DNA of 64,000 bases from Parasponia andersonii (taxonomy: Eukaryota; Streptophyta; Magnoliopsida; Rosales; Cannabaceae). Shown piece by piece: positions 1 to 11,129 of the stretch. The position numbers were made by a program, and so were the translations under genes. The notes under the pieces were generated by a model. It made no database searches. It was not told where the DNA came from and saw only the letters and a program-made list of their open reading frames with translations. Within the stretch, counting starts at the first letter, position 1. The number at the start of each line of letters is the position of its first letter. The stretch spans positions 59,282 to 123,281 of the forward strand of contig JXTB01000757.1 of NCBI GenBank assembly GCA_002914805.1, read 5' to 3'.

Positions 1-1050
1 CTTACCAGCTGATTTATCATCTGTATTTCCTCTTGGCATATACATTTTAGATTCTCTGAATACTACATCTCTGCTTATGAAACTTTTAGAAACACCCTCG
101 TCTGAATACCACGGTTTGTACCCGTTCACTCCATTCATGATAACCTACAAACATACACTTTCTCGCTCTCGGATCTAATTTGCCTTGTTTTTGATGTGCA
201 TATGCAATACAACCAAATACCCTTAAATGATCATATTTTGGAGATACCCCTGTCCACATCTCTTCGGGAGTCTTAAAATCAATTGCAACTGAGGGACATG
301 TATTAATTAGGTAAGCTGCTGTATTGACAACTTCACCCCAAAATTGCTTGGGCAAGTTAGCACAAGACAACATACATCGAACTCTCTCTAGAAGAGTTCT
401 ATTCATCCTTTCAACAAGTCCATTTTGCTGAGGGGCATCTCTTACTGTATGATGCTTCATAATACCCTCTTTGTTACAATATTCTCTAAATTCATCTTTA
501 AGAAACTCCCATCCATTATCTGTTCTCAGCTTCTTAACAACTCTACCAGTTTGCACTTCAACAAGTTTCTTCCAGTCCTTAAATTTCTTAAATGCCTCTT
601 CCTTTGTCTTCAAGATATATACCCAAACCTTTCTAGAAAATCATCTATTGTGGAGATAAAGTACCTACCACCAGCCAAGGTTGGATGCTTTGAAGGACCC
701 CAAAGATCTGAGTGCACATAATTAAGAATCCTTGAAGTTGTATGTTTAGCTCTTGCAAACTTCAATCTAAAAGCTTTGCCAAAGATACAATGTTCATAAA
801 ATTGTAACTCCTCAAGTTTGTCTCCTTTCAGTAAGTTTTGTTTTCCCAGCTCGTACAAACCTCTCTTACTTACATGTCCTAGTCTTAAGTACCAAAGTTG
901 AGTGGCTATTAAACTATTTGTAGAGGCTATAGCTACAGATCCAATCACTGTACTTCCTTGAAGTATATATAGACCATTGTCTTTGATACCTTTCATAACT
1001 ATCAAACAGCCTTTCAACACGTTGAGTACTCCACTTTCTCCCTGTAAGAA
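1..1050 (-). pseudogene. copia pol: GAG-pre-integrase and integrase, broken
   Basis: Codons at 610-1020 give the pre-integrase zinc region (LRLGHVSKRG) and the start of the integrase core (IDDF). A one-base loss near 640 shifts the frame. Codons at 86-613 then give the rest of the core, with the second Asp (LRTDNG), the Glu (NGLVERMNRTLLE) and the family motif MWTGVSPKYDHLRVFG. A further shift near 145 moves into the frame that runs off the window edge. The catalytic D-D-E residues can all be seen, so inactivation comes from the frameshifts. RT and RNase H are not in the window. Confidence 0.88.
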
Positions 1051-2141
1051 TAACCACTTGCATCTAGAGTTCCCAAAGAAATAAGATTCCTTCTTAATTC
1101 TGGGATGTATCTGACATTGTTCAGGACCCTTTCAATGCCATCATGCATTTTGATCCTAATAGTTCCAATACCCAGAATTTTACACGGTTTGTTATTACCT
1201 AACAACACCTGTCCAACATCAACTTGTTTGAATTCCTCAAACCAGTTCCTATTTGGTGTCATATGGAATGAACACCCTGAATCTAAAATCCAGTGTCTTT
1301 CTGTGTCTTTAGTTGCAACAAGAAGTACATCTGCACTCTCATAACCTTCATCCACAATAGCAACTTCACCACTCTTCTCATCTTTGTTTCTGTTCTTATT
1401 CAACCTTTTTGGACAGTTTCTTCTCATGTGCCCTTCTTCATGATAGTGATAACATTTGAACACTTTGGCCCCATTCTTCGACTTAGATCTGGATTTAGAC
1501 TTTCCTCTTGGATTTCTTTCTTTTGACCTACCTCTTATGTTCAAACTGTCCCCATTAGAAGTACTCTTGACATCTGATTTCATCTCTAATTCCCAAGACC
1601 GAAGTGCTGAGGTGACTTCATCAAGGGTGATCATTTGTCTACCAAACTTAATAGCTGCTTTTACCTCTCTATAGGAATCAAGAAATGAGTTTAGTAAAAT
1701 AATAGCCTGACTCTCTTCTCCAATTTTCTCTTCATCAATTGAACCTAAGGTAATAGCTATTTTTCTGAAATCATTAAGAGTTTGTTCTAAGTTCTTAGTA
1801 GGATCCATCTTAAACCCAAAAAATTTTTCTTTCAACAATATCCTATTTTTCAAGGACTTGGTTAGATACAACTCACTGAGTTTATTCCAAGCTATATATG
1901 CTGTATCTTCTCCATTTATTTGCCTGAGGACATTATCGGCTAGATACAAAACAATGATAGAGTAGGCATTTTCTTGAAGCTCTGCTTTCTGGGTATCTGA
2001 CATTGTTGCTGGTAGAGAAGCAGGATCCTCCAAAGCCTTTTGTAATTTATGTTGAACCAGCAGTACTTTCATCTTCTTCCTCCAAGAGCTAAAGTCTCTA
2101 GAACCATCAAAAAAACTCAATTCAAATTTCAAACTACCCAT
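1014..2141 (-). pseudogene. copia gag and protease N-terminus, frameshifted
   Basis: The 375-codon frame starts with MGSLKFELSFFDG. It carries a UBN2-type gag domain (about residues 1-190), a Ser/Arg/Lys-rich linker, then a CCHC knuckle around residue 230 that reads CYHYHEEGHMRRNC. The second cysteine is tyrosine, a G-to-A change that should abolish zinc binding. The aspartic protease motif WILDSGCSFHMT near residue 285 is intact. The frame ends prematurely near 1014 after a single-base deletion at about 1050; the next segment continues in another frame. In the intact family gag and pol form one polyprotein. Confidence 0.88.
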
Positions 2142-2320
2142 CCTTCATCCAAGAATCGTTCAAGATCAATGAAACCTTTTGACAAATACCATTGATGCAA
2201 AACTAAAATGTTGCAGCTATCAACTCTGGTTATATCCGAATAATTCCTCTGATTGAACCCAGAACTTGTTTCCTCTTATCAAATCTGGAACTTGTCTCTT
2301 CTCAACGAAGCCGGAACCTG

Positions 2321-2332
2321 GCTCTGATACCA
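2321..2332 (-). other. Primer-binding site, initiator tRNA-Met
   Basis: The minus strand reads TGGTATCAGAGC, complementary to the 3' end of plant initiator tRNA-Met. This is the usual minus-strand primer site of copia elements, and it fixes the element's orientation. Confidence 0.9.
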
Positions 2333-2335
2333 CTT

Positions 2336-2738
2336 TGTGATGATTGAAAGATGAACCTTAAACAAAATTAGTAAAATAGAGCAATATTTGAAGACCGGAT
2401 TTTTTATTGGTTCAATCTCCAGAACAGAGATCTATATCCAGTTTGCCTCAGGCATTATCAATCCACTATAACCAATGATTTCAGTACAGAGTTTACAGCA
2501 CCAGCTACGAATCAAGAAACTCTCAACACTCTGCCCAGTTCCCTTTACACCCTTTCTCACAATAGTTCAAAGAGACTTTACAACTAGAATGTTTTTCTTC
2601 CTTGATCCTTATAGCTAAATGTCCCTTCTATACTCTGTTATCTACTCTAGAGTTATAGAGTTATTTATACACACATTAACCAATACACGTGTACACCGAC
2701 TAACTCTTAAACTAACTCTAATAATCAGTAGATTAACA
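2336..2738 (-). repeat. 5' LTR of the Tnt1/Tork-like copia element
   Basis: On the minus strand the LTR runs from TGTTAATCTACTG to CATCACA, about 403 bp. It is followed after three bases by the primer-binding site. The inner boundary is firm because of that site. The outer boundary at 2738 is inferred from the TGTT start, since the partner LTR is outside the window. The five bases beyond it (ACTAA, 2739-2743) would be the target duplication. Confidence 0.65.
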
Positions 2739-4089
2739 ACTAACTCTTTAACTGAAAAATAACTAAAATAAAACTAACTGATTTAATGACCAGCAGCTTC
2801 AACACCTTGATATTTTGTCTGAGGTGCCACATACAAGCCCCATGGTGTGCACGAGTGAAAGTTTTCTCAATTGCTAATTTAATGCTCTGTTTTTGATTTG
2901 AAATGAAGACTACATCATCAGTGTCAAGTAACTGATCTCGTAACTTAGTGATGAACCATTCCCATGATGCATCATTTTCGTAATCAACAATACCCCAAGC
3001 AATCGGATAGACTTGGTAGTTTCCATCTTGTGCAGTTGCTACAAAAAGACTGCCTCCATACTTGGATTTCAAAGAAATTTCATCTAAGAAAATAACTTTT
3101 CTCATATAACGAAAACCCATAATTGATACCCAAAATGCCATAAAGAAATATTTGAACCGATTTTGTGCATCAATCAGGAATTGAGTACTTGTACACGGAT
3201 TCATCTTCTGAAGCATGTAACAATACGTTAGAAGTGTAGCATAACTCTCTTTTGGAGAACCTCTAATCAGGTCATTTGCAAACTTTCTTGCCTTTCAAGC
3301 TTTCCAATAACTGCACTTGACACCAAGATCATGATGCATCTCGTCGATTATTTATTTCACAGTTGGACCTTCTTTCAAATCTTGGTATCGTGATTTTAGA
3401 CGATCTGCAATCACTGAACTAGTTGCTTGTTTGTGGTGGTTCTTCCAATTTTCGAGCGAATAATTATGTTTATTCATATACTTTCGAATAGTAAACAAGC
3501 TGCTAGTAGATGCTTTGTTGCACGAATCCTCCAGTTGCAATTTGAGTCAACACATATCGCCAAAAGTAAAGTCTTACTAGATTTCTTCACTTTGAAATCA
3601 AATTTCTTTCGCAGAGCATACTTATGTAGTTTCATCTTTAAATCCTCTTTATTGACAAAATATTGACCAACAACAAAATCATCATTATAGGGGATTGATC
3701 CAACTGAATTGGATGCGCTACTTACTTGTGTCATTTTATGAATAGTATGCACAGACTAAGCCTCGGTATTGCTCATATGAGGAACTAACACTACATCCGC
3801 AAGGGCTAGCGGTAGATTCTGATTATCTTCACTCGTATGAAAGGTAGAGGCAGCATCAAGAAAACTAGAAATGTATGCACCTTTAAAATAATTATCATCA
3901 TCTAGGACCTCCTCGCGATTCATATCACCAATAACATGCTCAACATGGAGATGTGTTATCTTCATCATCATCTTTGTCAACTTCCTTGTCATTATCGTCA
4001 TCATCATCATCGAGGTCAATGCCAACCTCATCGCCGTTGTCCTCTTTCCATACTCCATCATATGAAATAATTATAAGAGTCGACGACAT
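2739..4089 (-). pseudogene. MULE (MuDR-type) transposase, interrupted pseudogene
   Basis: From the start at 4089 (MSSTLIIIS) there is an acidic Asp-rich stretch, then a MuDR DNA-binding region (VVGQYFVNKEDLK ... CVDSNCNWRIRA), then the MULE transposase core. Core motifs are VIFLDEISLKSKYGG, YPIAWGIVDYEN, WEWFITKLRDQL and HHGACMWHLRQN. Breaks are a frameshift near 3955, a TAG at 3756-3758, a frameshift near 3540 and a TAA at 3352-3354. The position normally read as SDR around the second catalytic Asp reads ISNQKQS, so that Asp is Asn. Coding similarity ends near 2805, where AAG is followed by GTGTTG, a possible splice donor. The copia LTR begins at 2738, so the rest of the gene lies beyond it outside the window. 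Confidence 0.85.
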
Positions 4090-4470
4090 ATTATCTGAGA
4101 GAGAGAAAAAAAAATTACAAAGAACAATGCCGTAAACCTATTCCAAATTTAGCTCAACACTATGTCGAACATACTATCTCCAGTATATCGAGGCTAAATT
4201 ACGCTCACAGAACCTCCTCTAAATAGACTATTGAGTCACTCACTTGTCGAGCATTATCGAGTTTAAATTTATCTCACAACACACAAGTAGCAGCTAGATT
4301 GTTTATGGTAGAAAATTAACCAGAAGATTGGTTGTTTCCCTCTAACTTATAATTTACTTTACTTTTAATCAAACATGAATATATAACTTAAGTATGCCCT
4401 CCTCTTTTGCAAACACATTTATAAAAAAATATATGTATAAAAAAAATTTTTTTTTTGGGTCCTCGACTAG
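4090..4470. other. Anonymous flank of the MULE
   Basis: This 380 bp AT-rich stretch lies between the MULE start and the next retrotransposon. It may hold the MULE 5' leader and end, but I see no clear terminal inverted repeat. It contains A- and T-runs around 4420-4456 and no coding signal. Confidence 0.4.
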
Positions 4471-4508
4471 CCTCTTGTTGAACAAATCAACAATTGCAGC
4501 TCACTAAC

Positions 4509-4668
4509 CAGCCGCAATAGGAATAGTGAAAAACGACAGCCGCAATATCAATAGTAAAAAGGGCAGCCATAATAGGAATAGTAAAAAGAGCAGCCGCAAT
4601 AGGAATACTAAAAAAGGGAACCGCAATAGCAATAGTGAAAAGAGCAGCCGAAATAGCAATAGTAAAGG
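4509..4668 (+). repeat. 27-bp minisatellite in U3 of the copia A 5' LTR (6 units)
   Basis: Six units of about 27 bp share the core CAGCCGCAATAGGAATAGT followed by an A/G-rich spacer. The array stops about 28 bp before the TATA box. The same repeat occurs in four units at 9217-9324 and five units each at 39909-40041 and 44576-44706. Its place in U3 and its copy-number variation recall the tandem BII activator boxes of tobacco Tnt1. A promoter role here is inference. Confidence 0.9.
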
Positions 4669-4695
4669 ATGGTGTTCACACCACCTTTCAAGTTC

Positions 4696-4703
4696 TATAA
4701 ATA
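4696..4703 (+). promoter_or_regulatory. TATA box of the copia A 5' LTR
   Basis: TATAAATA, downstream of the minisatellite and upstream of the CT-rich leader. The equivalent site is at 9350-9357 in the 3' LTR and, on the minus strand, at 44541-44548 in copia B. The other copia B LTR has it mutated (39874-39881). Confidence 0.7.
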
Positions 4704-5038
4704 CAGAGGGCTTCATCACTTATTTTGTATCCCATTCAAAATCCTCTTCCTTTCTAAAAGAGAATTCAAGCCTAGGAATTCCTCTTAGTGTCCTACTTGT
4801 TTTCTCCTAAATTGTTTAGAGAGAGGTTCATTTGTTCTCTCCTTATATTTAGAGAGAAGTGAGTTGTAATCTCCTTTTCATAGTGAAATTCTTCATAGCC
4901 TTATCTGTGGAGGTAGCCTAAATTAGGTGAACCACGTTAATTCTTTTGTGTGCTTTATTTTTTTTTATTTTACCCAAATTTTTTCAACTCGTATTTTAGC
5001 TGTGTGCTATTGCTTCCGCAAAGCCGATCTCCTAATAG

Positions 5039-5050
5039 TGGTATCAGAGC
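5039..5050 (+). other. Primer-binding site, initiator tRNA-Met
   Basis: TGGTATCAGAGC lies one base after the 5' LTR end, a perfect match to the usual copia primer site. Confidence 0.92.
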
Positions 5051-5185
5051 CATTGGTTGGAGTATTGTTCATATATACGACAATTCATGTATATGGTACT
5101 ATTTAGGTATATGGTTTTATTCACGTATCGGTATTGTTCACATACAGTAAAATGGTGGTAACTGAACAAATCGTGGTAAACAAAA

Positions 5186-5945
5186 ATGGCGGCAAAATTC
5201 GATATTGAGAAGTTTAATGGGAGCAATTTCTCTTTGTGGAAAATAAAGATAAAGGCAATCTTGACAAAAGAAAATTGCCTAGCAGCAATTGGGGAAAGGC
5301 TTACTGAGATTACTGATGATAAAATGTGGGACGAGATGGATAGCAATGCTATCGCTAACTTACATCTGGCACTAGCAGATGGAGTCATGTCGAGCATTGA
5401 GGAGAAGAAGTCAGCCAAGGAGATATGGGATACACTGACAAAGTTGTATTAAGCCAAGTCGCTTCACAACAAAATTTTCTTGAAGAGAAGGCTTTATACC
5501 CTTCGGATGGTGGAATTAACAACGGTGGCTGACCATATCAACACCCTCAACACTCTATTCTCATAGTTCACAACAATGGAGCATAAAATAGAGGATAATG
5601 AACGTGCAAAAATCTTACTTCAGAGACTACCTGATTCATATGATCAATTCATCATAAATGTGAACAACAATACTATAACTTTAGTTTTCAACGATCTTAC
5701 AACTGTTGTTCTCGAAGAAGAAAATCGGCGTAAGAACAAGGAAGACAGATTAACAAGTTCACAGTAAGTAGAGACTTTGACAATGAGAGGGAGATCAACG
5801 GAACGTGGCCCAAGTAAGAGTCAGAGTCATGGTAGATCAAAGTCAAGAAGTAAGAAGAATGTCAAGTGTTATCACTGTGGCAAGAAAGGGCACGTCAAAA
5901 GGAGTGTTTGCAACTCAAGAAGAATGAAGATTCTAGAGGGAAGGA
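5186..5945 (+). pseudogene. copia A gag
   Basis: The frame opens with MAAKFDIEKFNGSNFSLW, a gag_UBN2-type N-terminus. It continues in one frame to about 5910, broken by stops at 5450 (TAA), 5564 (TAG) and 5765 (TAA). An Arg/Ser-rich segment (GRSTERG, SKSRSKK) precedes a knuckle reading CYHCGKKGHVKR. A one-base loss just after it (5895-5915) pushes the last Cys out of frame, and translation continues in the frame of the 5866 segment. In copia B the corresponding positions encode Gln, so the stops are secondary. Confidence 0.9.
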
Positions 5946-8900
5946 CCCCGAGTCATCAAATGCTCAAGGGAATGTTGCAAATACTTCAGATAATGGAAAA
6001 ATCTTGTATAGTGAAGTGGCAACAATTTCTAAGGACAGACGGCAGCTCACTGATGTTTGGTTAGTGGATTTGGGAGCAACATGGCACATGACTTCTCACA
6101 GAGAATGGTTTCACACATATGAACCTGTTTCTGGAGGATCTGTATTTATGGGTAACGATCATGCCTTAGAGATCGCTGGAATTGGTACTATCAAGATAAA
6201 GATGTACGATGGCACTATTTGTACTATTCAAAAGGTACGACATGTGAAGGGCCTGAAGAAAAATCTATTGTCTTTGGGACAATTAGATAACCTTGGTTGC
6301 AAAACTCGTGTCGAGAATGGGATCATGAAGGGCGCACTTGTAGTAATGAAGGCGGAGAAAATCGCAGTGAATCTACACATGCTTAAAAGAGATACACTGA
6401 TGGAAGTAGAGGCATCAGTTGCTTCAACAAATTCCAGAGAAGAATCAATGATGATGTGACATCGTAAGCCTGGCTATATGTCAGAACGAGGCTTGAAGAT
6501 TCTCTCTGAACGGAGGTTGCTTCCTGGTCTCACAAAGGTATCTTTACACTTTTGGGAGCATTGTGTCACAAGTAAGCAGCATAGATTAAAGTTTAGCACA
6601 TCCAGTTCTAGAAGGAAAAAAGTTTTAGACTTGGTTCACTCTGATGTTTGGCAAGCACCGGTAATATCCCTAGGAGGAGCTAGATACTTTGTATCTTTTA
6701 TTGATGATCACTCCAGGAGATATTGGGTGTATCCTATCAAGAGGAAGGCAGATGTGTTTTCAGTCTTCAAAATATTCAAAGCACAGACAGAGCTTGAATA
6801 TGGAGAAAAGATCAAATGTTTAAGGATGGACAATAGAGGAGAATATACAAGCGATGAATTTGATAACTTCTGTCAACAAGAAGGTATCAATAGGCAGTTC
6901 ATAGTGGCGTACACTCCTCAACAAAATGGAGTGGCAGAATGGATAAACAGAATCTTGTTGGAAAAAATAAGAGCAATGTTGAAAGCTACAGGTCTACCCA
7001 AGACATTCTGGGTAGAAGTAGTCAAAATCGCCTGTTATGTGATCAACCAATCTCCATCAACAGCGATTGATCTGAAGACACCGATAGAGATGTGGACTGG
7101 TAAGCTAGCTGATTATTCTCACTTACATATATTTGGATGTCCTGTGTACGTGATGTACAATGCTCAAGAAATCACAAAACTGGATTCAAAGTCCAGAAGG
7201 TGTGTACTCTTGGGATATACTGATGGAGTCAAGGGATATCGCTTATAGGATCCCACTGCCCATAAGGTTGTCATCAGCAGAGATGTGATATTTGTAGAGA
7301 ATAAACTGTAAGAGAAAGGAGACGATAGTAGACTAGAAACTACTACAGTTTAGATAGAAAAGAATACTTAAGATTCAGATTCTTCTGAAGTAGCACCAGA
7401 GCATGAAGTAGAAGAACTAGTCGAGGAAGAGACTTATGAAATTCGTCGGTCAACTCGTGATAGAAGAACACTGGCATGGCACTCGGATTATATTACTGAG
7501 AGCAATATTGCATACTATCTTCTAACATAGGATGGAGAGCCAACAACTTTCCATAAGGCTACCAAAAGCCCAAATGTATCCCTATGGATGACAGTAATGC
7601 AAGAAGAGATTGAAGCCCTTCACAAGAACAAGACATAGGATCTTGTTTCGCTACCACAAAGAAGGAAGGCTATTGGCAACACATGGGTCTACAAGATCAA
7701 GCATGATAGCAATGATCAAGTGGAGCGGTATCGTGCGAGATTGGTGGTAAAAGGATATGCTCAGAAAGAAGGTATTGACTTCAATGATATATTTTCACCT
7801 ATAGTTCGATTGACAATAGTTAGAGTAGTTCTGGCGATGTATGCTACGTTTGACCTACATCTAGACTAGCTAGATGTGAAAACTACTTTTCTTCATAGAG
7901 AACTTAAAGAAGAGATTTATATGCTCCAACTAGAAGGTTTTGCTGAAACAGGCAAGGAGAACTTGGTTTGCAGGTTGAAAAAATCTCTATACGGTCTCAA
8001 ACAGGTGCCGATGTGTTGGTATAAGAGATTTGATTCCTTCATCATAAGCTTTGGGTACAACAGACTCAGTTCAGACCACTGCATATATATCAGGAGGTTT
8101 GATGAAGATAGTGACTTCATTATCTTACTGTTGTACGTGGATGACATATTGGTAGTGAGCCCTAACAAAGGCAGAATCTAAGAATTGAAGGCACAGTTCG
8201 CTAGGGAATTTGATATGAAGAACTTGGGACCAGCAAATAAGATTTTGGGGATGTAAATTCACCGAGACAGAGGTAACAGGAAGATTTGGCTTTCTCAGAA
8301 GAATTATTTGAAGAAAATCTTACGCCGCTTCAATATACAAGATTGTAAGTCGATTTCTACCCCACTTCCTGTTAACTTCAAGTTATCCTCCGGGATGTGT
8401 CCTAGCAATGAAGCAGAGAGGATGGAGATGTCTCGAGTACCGTATGCATCAGTAATGGGAAGCCTAATATTCACTATGATACGTACAAGACCAGACATTG
8501 CACAAGCAGTGAGAGCGGTTAGTCGATATATGGTGAATCCTGGTGGGAGTGCATTAGAATGCTGTGAAGAGAATTCTGAGATATATCAAAGGAATCTCAG
8601 ATGCTGCATTATGTTACGGAGGATCAGAATTTACTGTCAAAGGATATGTTGATTCAGATTTTGCGGGTGATCTTGACAAACAAAAATCTACTACAGGCTA
8701 TATGTTTACTCTTGCAGAAGGAGCTGTAAGCTACATTTTGAAACTACAAACTGTTGTGGCTTTATCTACAACAGAAGTAGAATACATGGCGGCTACACAA
8801 GCTTGTAAAAAGGCTACTTGGATTGAAAGGTTATTGGAGGACTCGGGCACAAACAAGAAAATATTCCTCTATTTTGTGACAGTCAGAGTGTCTTGTACAT

Positions 8901-9098
8901 TGCAAGGAATCCAGCCTTTCATTCCAGGACAAAGCACATTGGCGTTCAATATCACTTTGTTCGAGAAGTAGTAGAATATTGAAGTGTGGACATAAGAAGA
9001 TTCACACAAAGAAGAACCTAGCAGATGCTTTAACCAAACCAATCAACACTGACAAGTTCCAATGGTGTAGATCCTTATATGGCATAGCGGAAATATAA
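5866..9098 (+). pseudogene. copia A pol: protease, integrase, RT, RNase H
   Basis: One frame can be followed from 5866 to about 8550. The protease motif reads VDLGATWHM, so the Ser of D-S-G is Leu. The integrase core has IDDHSRR, LRMDNRGEY and NGVAEWINR. RT has SLYGLKQ and an intact YVDD at about 8137. Stops lie at 6457, 7246, 7309, 7351, 7369, 7528, 7636, 7867, 8179 and 8254. A frameshift near 8550 leads into RNase H (VDSDFAGD, TEVEYMAA). Another near 8840 loses the normal reading of the CDSQS region. The original stop is probably 9096-9098. Copia B keeps sense codons at most of these stop positions. Confidence 0.9.
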
Positions 9099-9183
9099 GC
9101 AGCATGAAGAATTGATAAGGGAAGAAAAGAGAGATTTATCAAGTATGAAAACATGATTAAAATCAAGTCTTCAAGTGGGAGAA

Positions 9184-9719
9184 TGTTGAACAAATCAATA
9201 ATTGCAACTCACCAACCAGCCGCAATAGGAACAGTGAAAAAAGGCAGCCGCAATAGGAATAGTAAATAGGGCAGCCGCAATAGCAATAGTGAAAAGAGCA
9301 GCCGTAATAGCAATAGTAAAAGATAGTGTTCACACCACCTTTCAAGTTCTATAAATACAGAGGGTTTCATCACTTGTTTTGTATCCCATTCAAAATTCTC
9401 TTCCTTTCTAAGAGAGAATTCAAGCCTAGAAATTCCTCTTAGTATCCCACTTGTTTTCTCCTAAATTGTTTAGAGAGAGTGTTTTCTCCTATTTCAAGAG
9501 AAAGAGAGGTTCATTTGTTCTCTCCTTGTATTTAGAGAAAAGTGAGTTGTAATCTCTTTTTCATAGTGAAATTCTTCACAGCGTTATCCGTGGACGTAGC
9601 CTAAATTAGGTGAACCATGTTAATTCTTTTGTGTACCTTATTTTTTTCAGTTTACCCAAATTTTTTCAACTCGTATTTTAGCTGTGTGTTATTGCTTTCG
9701 CAAAGCCGATCTCCTAACA
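9184..9719 (+). repeat. 3' LTR of copia A
   Basis: 536 bp, from TGTTGAACAAATCAA to CTCCTAACA. It is preceded by the purine tract and followed directly by target duplication CCTCT. It carries four units of the 27-bp repeat. Confidence 0.93.
9217..9324 (+). repeat. 27-bp minisatellite in the copia A 3' LTR (4 units)
   Basis: Four units of the CAGCCGCAATAG repeat. This is two fewer than in the 5' LTR of the same element, although both LTRs were identical at insertion. Confidence 0.9.
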
Positions 9720-9724
9720 CCTCT

Positions 9725-11129
9725 GTCTCCAGCGGTGGCCATTATTCTTGCCATTATTCTTCCTTCTTTCTTTCTTTCTTTCTATCCTAAAGCTTTGAGC
9801 GACATTCAGGTTCATTCACCCTCATTTTCTGTAAAATAATATTCTTTCTTTCTAATGAACTTATGAATGGGTGCTTTAACCAACTGTTTAACGTTTGTTT
9901 AGTTGTTCGGAAAATGCGGGAAAATTTTAGCCCTGACATTTTCTCTCTTGATCCTCTTTGATTGCTTTGATGAGGGAGATCAATCTCATACTTGCTTGCT
10001 GCAAGAGTGGACTTATTATCCACTTGTTTCATTTTCATGTGAAAAATCTGTGCACTATCATGAAGATAGTAATGTTAAAACAAAAAATTTAACCATCAAA
10101 GTATATGTTGAGAAAGGATTTTCCAATAATGATGGAGGTTCCTTGACTTGAATTATAAAAATAAACCATGTACACGAATTGAAGAGGAAATCAAGAGCTT
10201 TAGATGCAACAATTGAATCGAGTATTCAAAGGTAATGAAGAACAATGCCATCTTTCTTATGCAAGTATGGAGTATTATTCTGTACTAAATTGAAAACAAA
10301 GTTGGGTACGATCAATAGTTAGTTTTACACAATATGTGAGTACTCTCAAAACTTTATCCCAAGCTCTAAACTTAATGAAAAAAAAAAACCCTCCATTTCA
10401 AATCATCATGGTTAATTCTCGTTACAACCACGACAAATAGAATGATTCAAAATTAAATATGCGATTAAGGTTCTAACTCCAGTATCTATATCTAATAAAC
10501 AAATATGAGAAGACAAACAAATGAATGTGAATAATAAAAGGATATATAGAGGATTCACTAAACGTGCATAAATGAAATTAATTATAATTTATAGTAACCT
10601 AAAAACTAAACATTTTTCTATAAGGAGCTGAAAATTTTCTCCAAGACTAAAGATTTCATACCTAATATTGTCTGCATCCATTTGAATATAATGAAGCCTA
10701 AATCAAAGTTCCATAAACAACTAAGAAATTTCCCTTATTAAGTTGTGATTTCAACCAACATTTTGAACAATTGAGAACTAAGATCAGAATAATCAGTCCA
10801 CCACAATCATGAGTAGGAATCTTTACTTTAGGAGAATTTATGTATTTATTTATCGAACTATATATATATATATATATATATTTGTATATAATGATTGTAC
10901 TTAACTAAAAAGTTATCAGACATTTTCATTAAAGCAGAAGAAACAAAATCAGCCTCAAGAATTTCTTGAGCTCTATTTATGTTCAGACGAAAAAGATATC
11001 ACTTATCAAAATTTCACCATGAAATTTTCACCATGATAAGCTTATTCCTTTTCCTTAGTTACCTTAACTTTCTTGACCTTAAACCATTTCCTCATCTTAC
11101 AAGCGTCACTCGATCAACCTTTCAATCAA
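9725..11129. other. No recognisable gene; CT-rich start, AT-rich remainder
   Basis: The first ~110 bases have a (TTTC)n run near 9763-9783 and a possible noncoding exon. An open frame at 9903-10151 (82 codons) has no family features. A (TA)n run lies at 10860-10882. Nothing else is supported. Confidence 0.4.

Larger units (their letters stand above)
1..2738 (-). mobile_element. Ty1-copia retrotransposon (Tnt1/Tork-like), 5' part only
   Basis: Reading leftward from 2738 the order is LTR, tRNA-Met primer-binding site, gag, protease and integrase. RT, RNase H and the 3' LTR lie beyond the left window edge. The gag resembles the Tnt1/Tork type: an N-terminal F-DG-x-x-F-x-x-W motif, a basic Arg/Ser-rich linker and a degenerate zinc knuckle. 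The element is not functional: three single-base frameshifts (near 1050, 640 and 145) break the reading frame, and a zinc-knuckle cysteine is lost. It was inserted into a MULE transposase gene, whose sequence resumes next to the LTR. Confidence 0.9.
4476..5037 (+). repeat. 5' LTR of copia A
   Basis: 562 bp. It matches the 3' LTR at 9184-9719 along its length. Differences are six rather than four units of the upstream 27-bp repeat, lack of a ~28-bp segment in the CT/AG-rich leader that the other three family LTRs have, and a terminal CA mutated to TA. Confidence 0.93.
4476..9719 (+). mobile_element. Full-length Ty1-copia element, family VNTR-LTR, copy A
   Basis: Both LTRs begin TGTTGAACAAATCAA and end in GATCTCCTAA followed by TA (5', mutated) or CA (3'). 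A perfect 5-bp target duplication CCTCT flanks it (4471-4475 and 9720-9724). Inside are a tRNA-Met primer site, gag, protease, integrase, RT and RNase H in copia order, and a purine-rich tract (AAGTGGGAGAA) just before the 3' LTR. It is inactive, with thirteen in-frame stops and several frameshifts. A second copy of the family lies at 39433-44740 on the other strand. Confidence 0.95.

Noticed and set aside
4526..4810. Ser/Asn/Arg/Lys-rich peptide frames in the LTR minisatellite (also 39767-40105 and 44434-44820)
   Set aside because: The frame is a by-product of a repeat unit near 27 bp. It lies upstream of the TATA box in U3, and the unit length varies, so the frame is not stably kept.
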